Assembly (NCBI GenBank): GCA_903822005.1
Contig: CAIJNL010000002.1
Location: 1-64,000, forward strand
Length of the DNA stretch: 64,000 bases
Source: an uncultured Nitrospiraceae bacterium
GTDB lineage: Bacteria; Nitrospirota; Thermodesulfovibrionia; Thermodesulfovibrionales; Dissulfurispiraceae
Direction of reading: 5' to 3'
Shown here: positions 52,261-59,804 of the stretch, piece by piece
How positions within the stretch are numbered: position 1 is the first letter of the stretch
Layout: every line of letters begins with the position of its first letter
Translations under genes and position numbers: made by a program
The notes under the pieces: model-generated
What the model was told of the DNA's origin: nothing
The model's input: only the letters and a program-made list of their open reading frames with translations
Database searches by the model: none

Positions 52261-52482
52261 TCAAATATAAATATGCCACTCCGTTGCCGTGCCTTCCACC
52301 CGCACTATATCACGCAAAATCGCCAGGCCTGTGCCCAGGGCCGTGATCCGCGCCTGCCGAGGAACTTTTGCCAGGAAATAGCGGTCCTTCCGCGGGTTGC
52401 GTTTTGTGCTGAACTGCTTTTTTTCTCCGCTTATCACTGCCGCATATGTCTCAGGCGGCAGGCCCACACTGAGCGGCCTCAT
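52261..52482 (-). CDS. small leftward cassette protein
   Basis: A 73-residue basic protein starting MRPLSVGLPPETYAAVISGEKKQFSTKRNPRKDRYF, with no family I can name. The fold may be ASCH-like (short beta, basic loop). Its start overlaps the stop of the ribbon-helix-helix gene by four bases, so the two are coupled. Its stop lies 16 bases before the terminator. Partner, toxin or adaptor roles are all possible. Confidence 0.55.
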   Translation of the reverse strand: MRPLSVGLPPETYAAVISGEKKQFSTKRNPRKDRYFLAKVPRQARITALGTGLAILRDIVRVEGTATEWHIYI

Positions 52483-52637
52483 TTTACACCCCTTGCGAGT
52501 ATGTATAAAATATACTGATTAATACTCACTCCGTCGGCTGTCGCGCCTGCGCGTAGACGCTCCGCCAGGCTAATCGGTATGCGGATCGTGATCCGCGTCG
52601 CCTGCCCTGGGACAGGTATGTTTTTTGGTTTTGGCAT
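52479..52637 (-). CDS. ribbon-helix-helix (Arc/Mnt-type) regulator
   Basis: A 52-residue protein, Arc-sized: QATRITIRIPISLAERLRAG as the beta strand and first helix, then TADGVSINQYILYILARGV as the second helix. It has GGGGGCGAT before its ATG and lies behind a perfect leftward sigma-70 promoter. It faces the AcrVA2-like operon across 94 bases of shared control region and is the natural candidate for regulating that operon and itself. Confidence 0.72.
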   Translation of the reverse strand: MPKPKNIPVPGQATRITIRIPISLAERLRAGATADGVSINQYILYILARGVK

Positions 52638-52663
52638 ATCGCCCCCTTATAGTGGATGTAATC

Positions 52664-52692
52664 ATTATATACAGTGTCGCTGGTAATGTCAA
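52664..52692 (-). promoter_or_regulatory. perfect leftward sigma-70 promoter
   Basis: Read leftward: TTGACA (52687-52692), exactly 17 bases, then TATAAT (52664-52669), full consensus. It drives the ribbon-helix-helix gene, whose start is 27 bases further on. Confidence 0.85.
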
Positions 52693-52731
52693 CTATTTCA
52701 TAACTCATTGATAAATAATAAAAGATAATGC

Positions 52732-52770
52732 TTGACAATCGCATTAAAAAGGAGTAATCTATATATAGAT
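52732..52770 (+). promoter_or_regulatory. rightward promoter with operator-like palindrome
   Basis: TTGACA at 52732-52737, a 17-base spacer and a weak TAATCT at 52755-52760. The palindrome ATCTATATATAGAT (52757-52770) overlaps the -10 and start region, so a repressor bound there would block it. It serves the AcrVA2-like operon. Confidence 0.6.
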
Positions 52771-52861
52771 GCAGGGAGCCTTGAGGCACCCTAAAAACCG
52801 ACCCAGTACCGACCGGCAAACCACAGACGCCGGGAGGGGACCAGGGGCAGGAGGACACAGA

Positions 52862-53956
52862 ATGAAACAGTACCCCCACAAAAACATCATTGAGTTGGCG
52901 CAGTCTCGCGGCTCAGCCGCAAAAACCAAATCAGGTGCGTGGAAATACCTGCGCGAGCATGCTCCTAAAATGCATTATGGCCTGTCCGCACTCGGCACTG
53001 GCAGATTGAGCGGCAGCACCCGCAGTGATCATAACCTATACCTCACTAACCGCATGTATCGTGCCGCAGACGGGCGCGCCGAAATCCTCGGATACGATCT
53101 CAAGGATTACAATACTCCAGGCAGGATTTTGGATCGTGCATATGCAGATAATAATACCTGGGATGATCGCCGCTCCTATGATATCCGCCGCGATAATTAC
53201 GGTGCCCTCTCTCCACGCCATATAGCGGCGCGTCAGTGGACTGGATCAGGGTATATTTTCCACCGCCCGCGCCCCGAGACTGCATATTATGATGCGCTCG
53301 ATCTCGTATCTGATGCCTCCGCCGCTAAATTAATCCCACGCGCATACGATAGCATAGGATTTGATCGCAGGGGACGCGCAGAGGGAGATGCCCTGCATCA
53401 CGATCTCTATGATTTTAACCCTAATGCCGCCATTGTATGTATCCGCCGCGCAGAGGGCACCAGGTACGGCGTAAAAACACTTAATAAATCCTACATACTT
53501 ATCGAGCGCATACGGGGAGAGATTGCCGCCTCCGATATCGCCCTGCCGGTTGCCAAATTTGCCAAATTGCCGGATATCCAGTTTGGCCAGATCATTGCCC
53601 GTGTGCGCGGCGAGGCCGATGCAGTAAAATTACCGACCCCGCTTACATCATGGGATACCGCATACAAGGCGCTCGCCCTGGACGGCGATAAATTACGCTC
53701 CATCTATAGCGGCGAGGAGTATGCAATATCTGGCCTCAAGCGTGAGCGCGCGCAGGATGATCACTCAGGCGGATATTATGTGTATCCTACTATTGAGCAG
53801 GCCAGTACGTGCGAGGTGCCGGATAACTCCAAATGCATCGATCTCCCGCGCGTAATCGCACGTTGCGAGGTAGCCGGGCGTGAGATACATTACGGCAGCG
53901 GCAAAATTGCGCGGACATATCTCAGGCCAGTAGAGATAGTGGCATCGGTATTATAG
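52862..53956 (+). CDS. unknown phage protein, first gene of the AcrVA2-like operon
   Basis: A 364-residue soluble protein with no family I recognise. It is rich in Arg, Asp, Tyr and Ala, and one region repeats short charged patterns (RILDRAYADNN, WDDRRSYDIRRDN, PRAYDSIGFDRRG). ATG 52862 follows AGGAGGAC; a longer in-frame start at 52769 lies in the promoter. It precedes the AcrVA2-like gene by 17 bases, and this makes it a candidate for an associated function such as a second anti-defence protein. Confidence 0.6.
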   Translation: MKQYPHKNIIELAQSRGSAAKTKSGAWKYLREHAPKMHYGLSALGTGRLSGSTRSDHNLYLTNRMYRAADGRAEILGYDLKDYNTPGRILDRAYADNNTWDDRRSYDIRRDNYGALSPRHIAARQWTGSGYIFHRPRPETAYYDALDLVSDASAAKLIPRAYDSIGFDRRGRAEGDALHHDLYDFNPNAAIVCIRRAEGTRYGVKTLNKSYILIERIRGEIAASDIALPVAKFAKLPDIQFGQIIARVRGEADAVKLPTPLTSWDTAYKALALDGDKLRSIYSGEEYAISGLKRERAQDDHSGGYYVYPTIEQASTCEVPDNSKCIDLPRVIARCEVAGREIHYGSGKIARTYLRPVEIVASVL

Positions 53957-53973
53957 GGTTGAGGGGCGATCAC

Positions 53974-54996
53974 ATGGACGACACATTAACTCCCCGGCCG
54001 GTGCGAATGTTGAACGAACTGTCACATAAATATTCCGATATTTGGAAAATGGTCGATCTTTTCCAACAGGGGCGCGGCAAGGATCTGCCCGATTGGCCTG
54101 AGTGGTGTTTTCTGCCCGCCTCGGCAGCATATCAGATAGTCGCATATTCACTTGGCGTGGAGCGCGTGACCTTTGAGCATAAGGAAAAATTGATGGACAT
54201 TGCCGCTATTTCGGCGTTGGCCGCCTGGCGCGTGACAAAGGGAATATACATTTTTGATAAAACTCTCCAAGACTCACTTATATCAACACCTATATCCGGC
54301 GATATTCCTCACGAGATCCTGTTCCGCGTGCCTGAATGGTGTGTTTACATCGGGACGCCTGGCCTGCAGTATATCAATGCTCCCCTGTATGGTTTTTTTG
54401 CTCACCTGGAAAGCGACGCCAATACCGGGCGAGTAGAATTGCGGCTGCTTTTGGACACTGAAAAGGGCTTGTTTCCAATCCCCCTGCATCTGGGCGCCTG
54501 GGGACTCGAAGAGTCCGTTTCCAGGTTCATGGCTGAATGCTACAAACAGGGCATGCCCCGCGATGATAATATGCATATCGACGCGGCAAAGTCCATGGCC
54601 AGCCTCGTATCTCCGCTCGTATCTCTTTTGCTTTATCTATGCTCTCAAAATGCCGAAATCGGCGACGGTAGCAGAGTTCCGCAAAATCCTGAACCGAAAA
54701 AAACAAAACGAGGGATACGTATATTCCAGGTCGAAAAACCTACGATGTGGGATGTAGGTGTCCGCATCGGCGCGGCGATCCGCCGGGCTCAGGCTGTCGA
54801 ACGTGAACCGACAGAGACGACAGGAACGCACGCGTCGCCGCGGTCCCATATCCGCCGTGCGCATTGGCATAGCTTCTGGATCGGCCCCAGGGCGGAAGTG
54901 GACGCGAGAAAGATCATGCTCAAATGGTTGCCGCCGATACCGATCAACGTTGACGATATTGACGGACTCCCGGCGACAATAAAAAAAATCCTGTAA
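53974..54996 (+). CDS. AcrVA2-like anti-CRISPR protein
   Basis: A 340-residue homologue of AcrVA2 of Moraxella bovoculi (322 residues), by recalled sequence. Shared blocks lie in the same order: WRVTKGIY at 85-92 (WRNTLGIY in AcrVA2), LFRVPEWCVYI at 116-126 (LNLPDWCVYV), and SHIRRAHWHSFWIG at 291-304 (PHIRRGHWHGYWQG), followed by a basic-aromatic end (KWLPPIPIN). AcrVA2 lowers Cas12a by promoting loss of its mRNA during translation. ATG 53974 follows AGGGG; an earlier in-frame TTG at 53959 is less likely. It is the middle gene of an operon with its own promoter and terminator. Confidence 0.8.
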   Translation: MDDTLTPRPVRMLNELSHKYSDIWKMVDLFQQGRGKDLPDWPEWCFLPASAAYQIVAYSLGVERVTFEHKEKLMDIAAISALAAWRVTKGIYIFDKTLQDSLISTPISGDIPHEILFRVPEWCVYIGTPGLQYINAPLYGFFAHLESDANTGRVELRLLLDTEKGLFPIPLHLGAWGLEESVSRFMAECYKQGMPRDDNMHIDAAKSMASLVSPLVSLLLYLCSQNAEIGDGSRVPQNPEPKKTKRGIRIFQVEKPTMWDVGVRIGAAIRRAQAVEREPTETTGTHASPRSHIRRAHWHSFWIGPRAEVDARKIMLKWLPPIPINVDDIDGLPATIKKIL

Positions 54997-55006
54997 GGAG
55001 GGACAC

Positions 55007-55480
55007 ATGCAACAAATAATCGATTGTATATCACAGAGCGCGGACATTTCCCGGCGCAAATTTTCCAGAAGCGAGCAGAGCATGATACTGGACGTATGCA
55101 ACGGGCTGTTTCTCACGCCCGGCATACTCGGACAGCACCTGTATGTGCAGGTGGAGGACAGTTTTGACGACATGCCCGGCGAGTACGAAGAGAAATGGGG
55201 CATCGAAAAACAGTCTATGCTCGATAAAATCAACGCGCTCGACAAATGCGAGATCGCGCTTATCGAGTTATGGGCAGTCGGCTTCTGGGCGATCAACCCA
55301 GGACAGGTCGATGATTATCTCGCGGGCAAACTCACCCTCGGTAGCGAGTTTGAGACGCAAGTGCAGGCATTACGCGTGATCAGTGAGCGCCTGGCAGCCA
55401 CAAAAGGCGCGTTCAAATCGCCAGTCATTGCCGAATGCCGCGTCGGGATCGACGGCGTGATTGAAAAACTGAACGGATGA
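55007..55480 (+). CDS. unknown protein downstream of the AcrVA2-like gene
   Basis: A 157-residue, mainly helical acidic protein (DVCNGLFLTPGILGQHLYVQVEDSFDD and ALDKCEIALIELWAVGFW). No family recognised. AAGGAGGG precedes the ATG and the spacing to the AcrVA2-like stop is 10 bases, so the genes are co-expressed. By position it is a candidate anti-CRISPR, partner or regulator; no helix-turn-helix is evident. Confidence 0.6.
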   Translation: MQQIIDCISQSADISRRKFSRSEQSMILDVCNGLFLTPGILGQHLYVQVEDSFDDMPGEYEEKWGIEKQSMLDKINALDKCEIALIELWAVGFWAINPGQVDDYLAGKLTLGSEFETQVQALRVISERLAATKGAFKSPVIAECRVGIDGVIEKLNG

Positions 55481-55557
55481 CGACCATAGACACGCCAGAT
55501 GTTAAGCCCGCCCGGTATATTGTTTCAGAAGTGCGTATCGAAGTGCCGCTTAAATAA
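55477..55557 (+). CDS. 26-residue reading frame at the operon end
   Basis: ATG 55477 overlaps the previous stop by four bases and codes 26 residues ending KVPLK-type basic (RIEVPLK), with the stop just before the terminator. The tight overlap supports translation, but the size keeps it tentative. Confidence 0.35.
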   Translation: MTTIDTPDVKPARYIVSEVRIEVPLK

Positions 55558-55559
55558 AA

Positions 55560-55583
55560 AAAAGGGGCCTTTCAGCCCCTTTT
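55560..55583. terminator. terminator after the AcrVA2-like operon
   Basis: AAAAGGGGC (55560-55568) pairs with GCCCCTTTT (55575-55583) around CTTTCA. Rightward it gives only four Ts, so it may be partly bidirectional; leftward it has a long T-run. It lies three bases after the last stop codon of the operon. Confidence 0.75.
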
Positions 55584-55732
55584 CCCCTTCCCCACTGAAA
55601 ATAGTGTGACATCCACGGACAAACGCGGACAAATCGGCCTATGCAAACGTAAATTCGTGATACATAATCAAGTAACATGTATAACAAATTTACTGCAACC
55701 CATGGTTTTACCTCTGTCCGGGAGGCCGCATA

Positions 55733-55954
55733 GTGGCCCCGGCCGGCATCACACTCGCCCAGGCTGAAGAGCAGCTTATTGCCTGGCTCAATGCCAGCAA
55801 GGCAGTTGCTAAAGGCCAGCACTATAAGATTGGCGAACGTCAGCTCACCAGGGCAAACGCCGCCGAGATCCAGCAGCAGATCACCTTCTGGGACGCCAAA
55901 GTCAGACTGCTCTCCCGAGGCGGCCGCAGATCCTACAGGGCGGTGCCGATCTGA
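55733..55954 (+). CDS. gpW/DUF6148-like head completion protein
   Basis: A 73-residue protein (GITLAQAEEQLIAWLNASKAVAKGQHYKIG, then RANAAEIQQQITFWDAKVRLLSRGG), matching the small head-joining gpW/DUF6148 group that sits before lambda-type portals. It starts at GTG 55733 after GGGAGG and overlaps the portal start by one base. It caps the packaged head before tail joining. Confidence 0.75.
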   Translation: MAPAGITLAQAEEQLIAWLNASKAVAKGQHYKIGERQLTRANAAEIQQQITFWDAKVRLLSRGGRRSYRAVPI

Positions 55955-57654
55955 TGAGCGGAACCGCTACAATCGAAAGCAAGGTCAAGCGCGCAAGCAA
56001 CGCCACTATTCTCGACAAAGCCATATCATACATCAGCCCCGCAGCCGCAGTAAGCCGCATAAAGAACCGCATGCTGTTTGCCGCTTTCAGCGACAGTGCA
56101 TATGAGGGCGCCAGCCGCCTTAAACGCGCTTTAAGGACCTGGTTCCCAGCGCTCGGCTCCGCAAACACAGACCTTAACACCGCCACACGCCAAAGTCTTA
56201 TAGCCCGCTCACGCGACGCATACCGTAATCAGCCGCTCGCAAAAGCCATTATCATGCGCTCCTCAGATAGTGCCATAGGAGACGGCCTGATCTTGCAGGC
56301 CCGCGTAGACTGGAAAACCCTTGGCATTACAGAAGAAGAAGCCGCCGCTTTCGAAGACCTCATAGAGTCCGAATTCAGCGCATACGCCAACAGCGCCGAG
56401 TGCGACGCAGAGCGCACACTTAACTTTTACCAGCAGCAGTACTTGGCATTTGCGTCAGCGCTCTCCTCGGGCGACTGCTTTGCACTCACACCGTACATCC
56501 GGAGGCCCGGCAACATTTACGAGATGAAGGTGCAGATGATCGAGGCCGATCGCGTCTGCAACGAAGGCAACGCCGGCAATACCGCACAGCTCTTCGATGG
56601 TGTTGAATATGATACTTACGGCGCGCCGGTGCAATATCATATCTGCCGGGCGCATCCTGGCGACATAGTAGTCAATTCCGAAAAGAATTTCACATGGGAC
56701 CAGGTGCCGGCCTTTGGCGCAAATACAGGCAGACGGCGCGTAATACACGTTTACTGGAAAGAGCGCCCCGGCCAGTCTCGCGGCATTCCGATCCTGACGC
56801 CGATCCTGGAGCCGCTGAAACAGCTTAGCCGCTATACCGAAAGTGAATTGATGGCCACGGTCATCAGTTCATTCTTCACCGTATTTATTAAATCTGACGC
56901 TCCGGACATGGGCTTGGGCGAAACCGACCCGCTGAATACGAACTCCGGCAACAGTGATGGTTCCACCAATGAGAACCCTGACAGGCCCAGCATGGAACTC
57001 GGCAGCGGCAAGGTAGTCGAGCTCTTCCCCGGTGAAGACATCTCCACCGCAAACCCCGGCAGGCCGAACACAGCCTTTGACGGCTTTGTGATGGCAGTGC
57101 TCAAACAGATCGGCGCAGGCGTAGGCATACCGATTGAAGAAATACTGCTGTGCTATACGGGTTCATACAGCGCAGCCAGGGCAGCAATGCTGCAGGCCTG
57201 GAAGATGTACAAAACCCGCCGCAAGTGGTTTGCAACACAGTTCTGCCAGGTCATTTATGAAAACTGGTTTGATGAGGCTGTTGCCCGCGGCCGCATAGTG
57301 GCCCCTGGGTATGGAGATCCCCGCAAGCGCATAGCCTATACCGGCGCAGACTGGCGCGGACCTGCCAGGGGCGCCATTGATGAGACCGACGAAATTACCG
57401 CCGCCCAAAAGCGCGTAGATATGGGCGTTTCCAGCATAAGCATCGAGGCCGCAGAGCTTAAGGGCGTCGACTCGCGCGACATACACCGGCAGAGGGTGCG
57501 CGAACACACAGACCGCGTTAGAGACGGCCTGGAAGCCCCTGTGCTCAACGCTGCAGCCAGGGAAGTAATTACCCCGGCGCCCACAGCTCCCTCAAAAACG
57601 CAGCAGGAACGGCAGCGGGAAAAACTGCAGGACAAGGAAGGAGCGATTAAATGA
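55954..57654 (+). CDS. portal protein, lambda gpB family
   Basis: A 566-residue portal of PF05136 type. Marks include SRDAYRNQPLAKAII near the start, NVIHVYWKERPGQSRGIPIL-like sequence in the middle (VIHVYWKERPGQSRG), GIPIEEILLCYTGSYSAARAA and a Lys/Glu-rich C-terminus. It forms the ring through which DNA enters. It is overlapped by the protease gene by four bases. Confidence 0.92.
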   Translation: MSGTATIESKVKRASNATILDKAISYISPAAAVSRIKNRMLFAAFSDSAYEGASRLKRALRTWFPALGSANTDLNTATRQSLIARSRDAYRNQPLAKAIIMRSSDSAIGDGLILQARVDWKTLGITEEEAAAFEDLIESEFSAYANSAECDAERTLNFYQQQYLAFASALSSGDCFALTPYIRRPGNIYEMKVQMIEADRVCNEGNAGNTAQLFDGVEYDTYGAPVQYHICRAHPGDIVVNSEKNFTWDQVPAFGANTGRRRVIHVYWKERPGQSRGIPILTPILEPLKQLSRYTESELMATVISSFFTVFIKSDAPDMGLGETDPLNTNSGNSDGSTNENPDRPSMELGSGKVVELFPGEDISTANPGRPNTAFDGFVMAVLKQIGAGVGIPIEEILLCYTGSYSAARAAMLQAWKMYKTRRKWFATQFCQVIYENWFDEAVARGRIVAPGYGDPRKRIAYTGADWRGPARGAIDETDEITAAQKRVDMGVSSISIEAAELKGVDSRDIHRQRVREHTDRVRDGLEAPVLNAAAREVITPAPTAPSKTQQERQREKLQDKEGAIK

Positions 57655-59045
57655 GCAGGCAAAATAATTCCAATAAGCTGCGGCACCGTGTGCTCGCCTC
57701 ATTTTTCGGCACGCCGCTTGCGCTGTCTGAAGACAAGAGGACAGAAATCAGGACCTTTCTGGAAGCCTGGGAGCAAGGTATCAAACTGGACATGTCGCCC
57801 TTTGGCGGCCAGGAACAGCAATATTCAGAAAATTACGAAGTAATCAACGGCGTAGCAATCATGCCGGTGCAGGATGTCATAGGCCCGCGCATGAATATGC
57901 TTATGTACTACAGCGGCGGTACCTCGGTCGAGATGCTTTCGAAAGATTTCATGGAGGCCCGGGACCGGTCAGACGTGCGCGCCATAGTATTTGATTGCGA
58001 TACCCCCGGGGGGGATGCATCGAACCTGGCGAACCTTTCAGACCTCATATTCGAGGCCCGCGCAATAAAGCCGATCATCGCGGTCATCAATCCCTCGTGT
58101 TATTCAGGCGGCTACTGGATAGCATCGGCCGCAAGCAAGGTCCTTATGGCGTCTTCCACGGCGGGCGCCGGCAGCATAGGCGTTGTGATAGAGCACCGAG
58201 ACGTTTCCGGCCGCGACAAACTGCGCGGAGTGGTGACCACCGAGATCTACAGCGGCAAATACAAGCGCATCGCATCCAGCTACAAACCACTCACCGAAGA
58301 TGGCCAGGCATATCTGCAGGACCGTGCGGACTATGTTTACAGCCTTTTCGTGGATGAGATAGCCCGCAATCGCGGCGTTTCGACCGACACGGTCCTTAAA
58401 AGCATGGCCGATGGAAAGATAGTCATAGGGCAGCAGGCGGTAGATGCCGGCCTTGCGGACGGCATTGAGTCGCTTGATTCAGTAATTAAAAACTTACAGG
58501 CTAACCCCTCATTCTACACCACCCGCATTAGCGGGGGCAGCGGGGGAGCACAAGGAGGTAACAGCAACATGAAGACCGATGCGGGCACAGGAACACAGCC
58601 CGAGCTTATCCCGGGCTCAACGCTTACCCTCGCCTCGCTCAAGAGCGATTACTCGGCCATCTACCAGGCCGCGTTTGACGAAGGAGCAGCGGCAGGCGCC
58701 ACAAAGGCAAAGGGAGAGAATGAAGCAGCCGTTACAGCAGCGGTTGAAGCAGCAGTCGCCGGCGAGCGCAGCCGCATAGGCTCGATAATGGCGATCTCGC
58801 ACGAAGGGTTTGAGGGCATTATCAAGGCCGCGATAGAAGACGGCAAGAGCACTGCCGCCGACACGGCCCTCAAGGTCCTTAACGCACAGAGCGAGAGGGG
58901 CGTCTCACTCGATAAGCTGCGCAAAGACGGCAGCACGGTACCGCACGTTGCAGGCGATGGCGGCACCGGCACAGAAGAAAACGATCTCGTTAAAAACGCC
59001 AAGGCGCGCGCCGCTGAGGCAGACAAAAACAAAGGAGGCAAATAA
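57651..59045 (+). CDS. S49 (SppA/ClpP-like) prohead protease with C-terminal scaffold region
   Basis: A 464-residue protein of lambda gpC type. The serine peptidase domain holds NPSCYSGGYWIAS with the catalytic serine and EIYSGKYKRIAS with the lysine of an SppA-type dyad. From about residue 307 the chain is the scaffold part, Ala/Glu/Lys-rich and helical. An internal start at 58569 would make the scaffold alone. It cuts the scaffold and itself during head maturation. Confidence 0.9.
   Translation: MSRQNNSNKLRHRVLASFFGTPLALSEDKRTEIRTFLEAWEQGIKLDMSPFGGQEQQYSENYEVINGVAIMPVQDVIGPRMNMLMYYSGGTSVEMLSKDFMEARDRSDVRAIVFDCDTPGGDASNLANLSDLIFEARAIKPIIAVINPSCYSGGYWIASAASKVLMASSTAGAGSIGVVIEHRDVSGRDKLRGVVTTEIYSGKYKRIASSYKPLTEDGQAYLQDRADYVYSLFVDEIARNRGVSTDTVLKSMADGKIVIGQQAVDAGLADGIESLDSVIKNLQANPSFYTTRISGGSGGAQGGNSNMKTDAGTGTQPELIPGSTLTLASLKSDYSAIYQAAFDEGAAAGATKAKGENEAAVTAAVEAAVAGERSRIGSIMAISHEGFEGIIKAAIEDGKSTAADTALKVLNAQSERGVSLDKLRKDGSTVPHVAGDGGTGTEENDLVKNAKARAAEADKNKGGK
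58569..59045 (+). CDS. internal in-frame start: Nu3-like scaffold protein
   Basis: ATG 58569 is in frame with the protease (306 codons on) and has AAGGAGG at 58552-58558, ten bases upstream. The product, 158 residues, is the scaffold part alone (AAFDEGAAAGATKAKGENEA and onwards), exactly as lambda Nu3 is made from an internal start in gene C. The strength of the internal ribosome site is the evidence. Confidence 0.7.
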   Translation: MKTDAGTGTQPELIPGSTLTLASLKSDYSAIYQAAFDEGAAAGATKAKGENEAAVTAAVEAAVAGERSRIGSIMAISHEGFEGIIKAAIEDGKSTAADTALKVLNAQSERGVSLDKLRKDGSTVPHVAGDGGTGTEENDLVKNAKARAAEADKNKGGK

Positions 59046-59047
59046 CC

Positions 59048-59800
59048 ATGCGCAAATTGTATCTTTTTCTCACACTGCTCATAGCGTTCGCCATCAGCCA
59101 GATCCTCGATCCGGCCGCCTCGGCGGGCATGGCTGCAATCGCCATTGGCAGCACTTTCACAGAACCCAACTATGCCGCTGACATCATCCTCGATGAGGAA
59201 GAGGTCAGGGCCTCGCGCGAGCAAGTCACCGTTCTGCACGGCCAGGTGCTTGTACCCGGTACTGTTATAGGCAAACTTATTGCCGCTGCCCAGGCTGCGG
59301 CTGCCGCGTCTGGGAATGCCGGCAACGGCACGGTAACTGGTGTTTCTCTGAGCTCTGACTTCAAAGTGGGCGTTTATGCCTTCTCTTGCAGCGCGGCAGC
59401 CAGCAACGGCGGTACCTTTAAAGTCGAAGATCCTGACGGCGATATCCTGGGTGACGCCACAGTCGGCGCCGGCTTCACTAGCCCTCAGATCAACTTTACC
59501 ATCAACGACGGCACAAACGACTTCCATGTGGGTGACAGCTTTACCCTTGCAGTAAACGCTGCAGACGGCCAGGTAAAAGCGCTTGACCTGTCGGCCGTAA
59601 ACGGCTCGCAGCGCGCCTATGGCGCAATGATCGCCCCGGCCGATGCCACTGCCGCCGACGTGCCGGGCGTCGCGGTCACCAACAGGGCTGTATTGAAAGA
59701 GAGCGGCCTGGTATGGCCAGCCGGCATTACCGACACCCAGAAGGCTGCGGCTCTTGCCCAGCTGAAAGAAAAATTCATCACCGTAAGGAAGGGGGCATAA
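59048..59800 (+). CDS. head decoration protein (gpD-type) with signal-peptide-like N-terminus
   Basis: A 250-residue protein containing the decoration (HDPD) motif FTEPNYAADIILDEEE and then a beta-rich inserted domain with GGTFKVEDPDGD and INDGTNDFHVGD, typical of phage head stabilisers. Residues 1-26 (RKLYLFLTLLIAFAISQIL then PAASA) look like a signal peptide, which is odd for a capsid protein. The ATG at 59048 follows AAAGGAGG by eight bases, so the odd N-terminus is probably really translated. Confidence 0.82.
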   Translation: MRKLYLFLTLLIAFAISQILDPAASAGMAAIAIGSTFTEPNYAADIILDEEEVRASREQVTVLHGQVLVPGTVIGKLIAAAQAAAAASGNAGNGTVTGVSLSSDFKVGVYAFSCSAAASNGGTFKVEDPDGDILGDATVGAGFTSPQINFTINDGTNDFHVGDSFTLAVNAADGQVKALDLSAVNGSQRAYGAMIAPADATAADVPGVAVTNRAVLKESGLVWPAGITDTQKAAALAQLKEKFITVRKGA

Positions 59801-59804
59801 CGCC

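Noticed and set aside
54637-55296. A 219-codon antisense frame over the AcrVA2-like gene end
   Set aside because: It overlaps two supported rightward genes and has low-complexity Ser/Cys/Arg composition typical of a shadow.
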